From contig JAGLWB010000419.1 of NCBI GenBank assembly GCA_023133655.1, forward strand, positions 1 to 32,525: 32,525 nucleotides of DNA, in the 5' to 3' direction. The stretch is from Bacteroidales bacterium (GTDB lineage: Bacteria > Bacteroidota > Bacteroidia > Bacteroidales > JAGONC01). The notes beneath the pieces were generated by a model, which was not told where the DNA came from, made no database searches, and saw nothing but the letters and a program-made list of their open reading frames with translations. A program made the translations under genes and the position numbers. Positions 28,520 to 32,525 of this stretch are shown here, one piece after another (the stretch's first letter is position 1; each line of letters opens with the position of its first letter).

Positions 28520-29908
28520 CTATGACTGCATCACCCTCTCAATGTCTTCAATCGTTTTTGGTATCGGTTTTCCCAGTACCCTGTACCCGGAATCGGTCAC
28601 CAGCACATCATCCTCGATCCTGATACCACCAATGTCCATATAATCACTGATTTTGTCGTAGTTAATGAATTCTTCAAATTTCTTTTTTGCTTTCCATTGA
28701 TCGATCAGCTCGGGAATGAAGTAAATACCGGGTTCCACCGTAAGTACAAAACCGGGTTGTAATTTTTTTGCCAGCCTGAGGAATGCCAGCCCGAATTGGC
28801 CTGATCTTTTTATTTCATTGTCGTATCCGACATTATTTTCGCCCAGGCCCTCTATGTCATGAACATCAAGTCCCATCATGTGCCCAAGCCCATGAGGAAA
28901 GAAAAGGGCATGAGCGCCCTGCGAAACAGCCTCATCTACATCGCCCTTCATAAGGCCCAGCCCTTTAAGGCCGCTGGCAACGGTTTTAGCAGCTAATAAA
29001 TGAATGCTTTTATAGGTAACACCCGGCCGGATGGCTTCAATTGATTTGACATTGGCGTCAAGAACAACCTGGTAAATCTCTTTTTGTCGCTGATTGAATT
29101 TTCCGCCAACAGGCACTGTCCTGGTTATGTCGCTTGCATAGTGCATGGTGGTTTCTGCCCCGGCATCGGTAACCATCATGCGGCCCTCGACAAGTGTGTT
29201 ACCATGATAATGATTGTGCAATGTTTGGCCGTTTATGCTTAGTATTATCGGAAAAGACACAGGCCCTCCTTTCGCAAGGGAAATACCCTCAATTGTTCCA
29301 GCAATTTCCCTTTCAATTACCCCCGGCATGGCCATTTTCATGGCAGTCAGATGCATGTCATAGGCAATATCAACAGCCTTTTCGATTTCGGAAATTTCAT
29401 ATTTATCTTTTATCGAACGAAGCTCAATCACGGCCATGATCAATTCCTGTGATACATAGTCATTGACCCGGGCAGTTAAAAAACCAAGAAGCTGTTTTAA
29501 TTGAACCAACTGTTCTCCCCGGTATGGAGGAAGGAAATGGACCTTTCTACCCGACTTAATTGCATCGTTTAAAAAATTAACCAGTGTACCGAATGGCTTT
29601 GTGTTTTCCACACCCACCCCGGCAGCCCTCTCTTTCATTAAAGGTTGTGGCCCCATCCAGATGATATCATCCATATCAACATCGTTGCCGAAAATGTAAT
29701 CTTTATCATTATCAACATCCAGCACTCCGGCCAGGTCCGGGTGGTCTAAACCAAAGAAATAAAGAAAATTGCTGTCCTGGCGAAAATGATAGGTGTTGGC
29801 CGGATAGTTAAAGGATGCCTCGCTGTTTCCCGGTATTAAGATTATTCCGGAATCGATCCGGTTTTTTAATTTGTTTCGTCGTTCTGTATATACTTTTTTA
29901 TCAAACAT
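28520..29908 (-). CDS. M24 family aminopeptidase P (paralogue A)
   Basis: 462 aa; 'FRQDSNFLYFFGLDHPD', 'MVTDAGAETTMHYASDITRTVPVGGKF', 'HGLGHMMGLDVHDIEGLGEN', 'LTVEPGIYFIPELI', 'GIRIEDDVLVTDSG'. Confidence 0.95.
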   Translation of the reverse strand: MFDKKVYTERRNKLKNRIDSGIILIPGNSEASFNYPANTYHFRQDSNFLYFFGLDHPDLAGVLDVDNDKDYIFGNDVDMDDIIWMGPQPLMKERAAGVGVENTKPFGTLVNFLNDAIKSGRKVHFLPPYRGEQLVQLKQLLGFLTARVNDYVSQELIMAVIELRSIKDKYEISEIEKAVDIAYDMHLTAMKMAMPGVIEREIAGTIEGISLAKGGPVSFPIILSINGQTLHNHYHGNTLVEGRMMVTDAGAETTMHYASDITRTVPVGGKFNQRQKEIYQVVLDANVKSIEAIRPGVTYKSIHLLAAKTVASGLKGLGLMKGDVDEAVSQGAHALFFPHGLGHMMGLDVHDIEGLGENNVGYDNEIKRSGQFGLAFLRLAKKLQPGFVLTVEPGIYFIPELIDQWKAKKKFEEFINYDKISDYMDIGGIRIEDDVLVTDSGYRVLGKPIPKTIEDIERVMQS

Positions 29909-29990
29909 GATTTAATTGTTTAAAGGGTGGTCATTAATAAATAATTATTGTTTCGCACTTATTTTTACCGTTTCCATTTTAGGTTGTTTT

Positions 29991-30086
29991 ACTTTGTGGG
30001 CCTTTGTGCTGAACTTCGTGATACTTAGTGGTTATAAAAGAGAGTTTAATTTTTACCACAAAGGGCTCAAAGGATTTCACAAAGGA
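29991..30086. repeat. CTTTGTG/CTTCGTG/CTTAGTG-type intergenic repeat, imperfect inverted arrangement
   Basis: Left: CTTTGTGGGCCTTTGTGCTGAACTTCGTGATACTTAGTGGTTA; right: ACCACAAAGGGCTCAAAGGATTTCACAAAGG, approximately the reverse complement motif set. Confidence 0.6.
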
Positions 30087-30271
30087 TTCGAATTTCTTAA
30101 TGTTATAATAATCAATATATTGTGTGTTTATACAATATGCGCGAAACGTTAGTAAAAAATTTGAGGCAGCAAAGATAGTGAATTATATCAAAAAGTATGT
30201 TTGAAACAAAGAGTCCTTCAGGCAATTTTATTGTTATTCAAAAAGGTTAATCCGAAAGGGAAAGCCCTGAT

Positions 30272-31132
30272 TTATTTTGGGTTTTTGTTTGCTATAGAAA
30301 CCAAATGTTTCATCAATAGCCAATTAAAAAAACGGGTGGGCAACTTCAACAACATAAACGTTCTTTTTGCATCATTGCCGACAATGTAAACATACTTTGG
30401 CTTCTTCGAGGTTAATCCATGGGCAACAACCTTTGCCACCTCAACGGCGGGTACAGGGTTAATTAAATCGTCTATAATATCGCTGATTTTAACAAAGAGG
30501 GTGTACGCATTGGTTATTTCAGGGTCTACAGATTTACGTAACCGATTTCTGTATGCCTTTGATTTCTCCCATATGGCGCTTTCAACCGGGCCAGGTGCGA
30601 CTAACGACACAAACATACCGAAGGGCTTTAGTTCCAAACGCAGGGAATCGGAAATGGCACGGACAGCAAATTTAGAAGCAGCATAAGTACCAGCCCCGGG
30701 GCTGGCCACAAAACTGGAGATAGATCCGATATTAATTATCCGACCCGAATTTATACGAAGAAGTGATAAAAAAGCCTTAGTTACAGCATGGAGACCAATG
30801 ACATTAACCTCCATTACTTTCCGGATTTCTTCTGTCGGCGTAGCTTCCAAAACACCCCCAATTCCAATTCCGGCATTATTAACAAGGCCAAACAAAGGGT
30901 ATTCTGTTTCGTTTGAGATCATATTATATGCATCAACAATTGTATCCTCTTTTTCAACGTCCAATATAACCGGCTTAAGCTTATCAGATCCTTCTTCTGT
31001 TAATTTTTTCTTATCTTCCTGATTACGAACTCCGGCAAACACCATAAAACCCAGGTTATCCAGATAGAGAGCACAGGCCTTACCTATTCCGGTTGATGCT
31101 CCTGTAATTAAAACAGACTTTTTGTCTTTCAT
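30272..31132 (-). CDS. Short-chain dehydrogenase/reductase (SDR)
   Basis: 286 aa; 'VLITGASTGIGKACALYL', 'LVNNAGIGIGG', 'IINIGSISS..GAGTYAASKFAVRAISDSLR', 'VAPGPVES'. Confidence 0.95.
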   Translation of the reverse strand: MKDKKSVLITGASTGIGKACALYLDNLGFMVFAGVRNQEDKKKLTEEGSDKLKPVILDVEKEDTIVDAYNMISNETEYPLFGLVNNAGIGIGGVLEATPTEEIRKVMEVNVIGLHAVTKAFLSLLRINSGRIINIGSISSFVASPGAGTYAASKFAVRAISDSLRLELKPFGMFVSLVAPGPVESAIWEKSKAYRNRLRKSVDPEITNAYTLFVKISDIIDDLINPVPAVEVAKVVAHGLTSKKPKYVYIVGNDAKRTFMLLKLPTRFFNWLLMKHLVSIANKNPK

Positions 31133-32436
31133 TTTTTCAACCCCCTTCCCATTAACGCCTCAATCTCCCCGACTTCTCTCGGTATCTCTTTCATCAGATC
31201 AACCGGTGTGTCATCAACCATTATATCGTTTTCAATGCGAATGCCAATGCCTTCTTTTTCGATATAGATAGCGGGTTCGAGAGTGAAAACCATTCCTTTT
31301 TCAAAAGGTATGTATTTGCTACCGACGTCATGAACATCCAGTCCGATGGGATGGGAAACGCCGTGCATCAGGTAATTGAAATACAAAGGTTTTTCGGGGT
31401 TTTGCTTTTTAACATCTTCTTCTGAGAACAATCCCAAGCCGATCATCTCTTTTTCCATCAGTTTATTCACTTTTTTATTGATTTGGTCGATTGTATTTCC
31501 GGGAACAAAAAAAGCTGTTGCAGTTTTTTGCACCCGTAACACGGCTTCATAGCATTCGCGCTGCCTGGGGGTGAATTTTCCATTTACCGGTATGGTTCTG
31601 GTGCAATCGGCTACATAATTGGCATACTCAGCACCAAAATCCATCAATACCAGATCACCCTCTTTACATATGTTATTATTTTCGGTATAGTGTAATACCA
31701 ACGCATTGTTACCCGATCCGATAATGGGCAGATAGGCATGGCCGCTTGCCCCCTTTCTGATGAATTCATGGGTCATTTCAGCCTCCACTTCATATTCCAT
31801 AACACCTGGCCGGATGAATTTAAGCACCCGGTGAAAAGCATCATTGGTCAGGTCGCACGCTTTTTGGAGAAGGGCTATCTCTTCAGGTTCTTTTATGAGC
31901 CTGAGCCCAATGAACAAAGGGGCCAGCCGGTGATAGGTATGAACGGGGAATTTATCACGAATTTCATGCGAAAAGCGGGTATCTCTGGATGGAACATCTG
32001 GAGAAAATTTAACATATTCGTTTTGGTTGAGGTAAACACGATCAACATGAAACATCAACTCCCTGAGGGTTATTTCAAAGTCATCAAGCCACATAACCGT
32101 TTGCACCCCTGAAATTTCTTTGACCTCTTCTTTGTTGTACTTATGCCCCAACCAAGTGGTCATTGTTTGATCAGCTTTTACGGTGAAAATGATTTCCCGG
32201 TATTTTTTATTGGGATGATCGGGGCAAATGGCCAGGATACATTTTTCCTGATCCAGACCTGAAAGATAGAAAATATCGGAATTTTGCCGGAATGGAAAAA
32301 ATTGATCACCGGTTCGGGGCATTTCATCATTAGCGTTGACAATCACAAGTGAATGGGGTTGAATTTTTTTGTTTAGTTTTTTTCTGTTTTTAATGAAAAG
32401 AGACGGAGTAATCGTTTTATATCTCATAGAGTGCAA
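31129..32436 (-). CDS. M24 family aminopeptidase P (paralogue B)
   Basis: 435 aa; 'FRQNSDIFYLSGLDQEKCIL', 'LVLMDFGAEYANYVADCTRTIPVNGKFTPRQRECYEAVL', 'HGVSHPIGLDVHDVG', 'FTLEPAIYIEKEGIGIRIENDIMV'; 4-nt overlap with the SDR start. Confidence 0.95.
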   Translation of the reverse strand: MHSMRYKTITPSLFIKNRKKLNKKIQPHSLVIVNANDEMPRTGDQFFPFRQNSDIFYLSGLDQEKCILAICPDHPNKKYREIIFTVKADQTMTTWLGHKYNKEEVKEISGVQTVMWLDDFEITLRELMFHVDRVYLNQNEYVKFSPDVPSRDTRFSHEIRDKFPVHTYHRLAPLFIGLRLIKEPEEIALLQKACDLTNDAFHRVLKFIRPGVMEYEVEAEMTHEFIRKGASGHAYLPIIGSGNNALVLHYTENNNICKEGDLVLMDFGAEYANYVADCTRTIPVNGKFTPRQRECYEAVLRVQKTATAFFVPGNTIDQINKKVNKLMEKEMIGLGLFSEEDVKKQNPEKPLYFNYLMHGVSHPIGLDVHDVGSKYIPFEKGMVFTLEPAIYIEKEGIGIRIENDIMVDDTPVDLMKEIPREVGEIEALMGRGLKK

Positions 32437-32469
32437 TTATTTAAAATGGTTACAAATTAATAAAATCTG

Positions 32470-32500
32470 TTTGTTAATAAATTAACATATCCTAATTTTG
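32470..32500 (+). promoter_or_regulatory. Predicted rightward Bacteroidetes-type promoter for a gene beyond the window
   Basis: TTTG (32470-32473), 19-nt spacer, TAATTTTG (32493-32500); spacer contains the inverted repeat TGTTAAT-AA-ATTAACA (32472-32487). Confidence 0.5.
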
Positions 32501-32525
32501 TCCGTTCATAAACCTACAAAAGAAA

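Noticed and set aside
29916-30152. 78-aa plus-strand ORF in the M24/SDR gap
   Set aside because: Lies across the CTTTGTG repeat; no recognisable domain; better explained as repeat or non-coding sequence.

Overview
This 32.5 kb window is an AT-rich chromosomal segment of a Bacteroidetes-type bacterium, judged from the DUF4270 and DUF4175 family proteins, TAnnTTTG promoter elements and gene neighbourhoods. It encodes about 23 genes, mostly housekeeping. From left to right: NtrY-like histidine kinase, SAM methyltransferase, mnmG, ybeY, anti-sigma-type ATPase, DUF4175 coiled-coil protein, MacAB-like efflux operon, LutB-like LUD/Fe-S protein, rpiB, a ~520-bp very AT-rich divergent gap, nadA, MORN/YwqK-repeat protein, S41 protease, Fe/Mn-SOD, glmS, DUF4270 lipoprotein, GT5 N-domain 'glycogen synthase', proline dehydrogenase, and two M24 aminopeptidases flanking an SDR. 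No transposon, phage, CRISPR, rRNA or tRNA gene was recognised. The main non-coding signal looks like a chromosome origin/segregation region. Two exact 16-bp parS-type sites (TGTTCCACGTGAAACA and its reverse complement) bracket mnmG. At ~17.89-18.41 kb there is an AT-rich gap with six TTAT(A/T)AACA 9-mers on both strands and three helically spaced TAATTAACWAT repeats. Transcription diverges at this gap. A hand-counted G/C strand bias within minus-strand genes also changes sign across it, from C>G on the left to G>C on the right. Together these make the gap a good oriC candidate, though this is not proven from the window alone. Secondary signals are GC-rich palindromic and CTTTGTG-type intergenic repeats, and a perfect inverted repeat inside a predicted promoter at the right edge.
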